NCBI GenBank assembly: GCA_029945495.1
Contig: JAQSCR010000024.1
Span: 1-5,669 of the forward strand
DNA length: 5,669 bases
Origin: Pseudolabrys sp.
GTDB taxonomy: Bacteria > Pseudomonadota > Alphaproteobacteria > Rhizobiales > Xanthobacteraceae
Reading direction: 5' to 3'
In this document: positions 5,654 to 5,669 of the stretch, piece after piece
How positions within the stretch are numbered: the stretch's first letter is position 1
Layout of the letters: each line of letters begins with the position of its first letter
Translations under genes and position numbers: made by a program
Notes under the pieces: generated by a model
What the model saw: only the letters and a program-made list of their open reading frames with translations
The model's database searches: none
Told to the model about the DNA's origin: nothing

Positions 5654-5669
5654 CTATTGCATTTGTGCG

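Overview
The window looks like chromosomal DNA of an alphaproteobacterium, most likely Hyphomicrobiales (the Bradyrhizobium/Rhodopseudomonas side). The reasons are the fairly GC-rich sequence, Shine-Dalgarno sites of the AGGAG type, the style of the UDP-glucose dehydrogenase C-terminus, and a bacterial Rad52-like protein with an HNH-type tail of a kind I associate with rhizobial genomes. This assignment is by recognition only; no search was run.

Layout. (1) Positions 1-458, plus strand: the last third of a UDP-glucose 6-dehydrogenase, cut by the window edge. (2) Positions 521-1482, minus strand and convergent with it: a Rad52/Rad22-type single-strand annealing protein fused to a C-terminal Cys/His (HNH or DUF968-like) domain. 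It is broken by what looks like a single missing base near 1354-1359; restoring one base gives a clean 320-residue protein. (3) Positions 1483-1788: a gene-free stretch of about 300 bp with the rad52 ribosome binding site, a run of nine G and a 9-bp GC-rich inverted repeat. (4) Positions 1789-5669, minus strand: a tightly packed operon in the order substrate-binding protein, permease 1, permease 2, alpha/beta hydrolase, TetR-family regulator.

The operon is the functional core of the window. The first four genes overlap by a few bases (4, 8 and 4 nt) and the regulator starts 5 nt after the hydrolase stop, so the five genes are very probably co-transcribed and partly translationally coupled. 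The transporter is of the nitrate/sulfonate/taurine (TauABC/SsuABC) type. It has two different permeases, suggesting a heterodimeric channel, and its ATPase is not in the window. The hydrolase has a complete Ser-Asp-His triad. The simplest reading is import of a small organic compound, probably an ester, lactone or similar, followed by intracellular hydrolysis, with the TetR protein sensing the substrate or product. The substrate cannot be read from the sequence.

Two genes have reading-frame problems: the Rad52 gene, and the substrate-binding protein, whose frame hits a TAG at 5654-5656 with no good start codon after it. Either there are sequence errors or both genes are decaying. Nothing in the window looks like a CRISPR array, tRNA, rRNA or insertion sequence.
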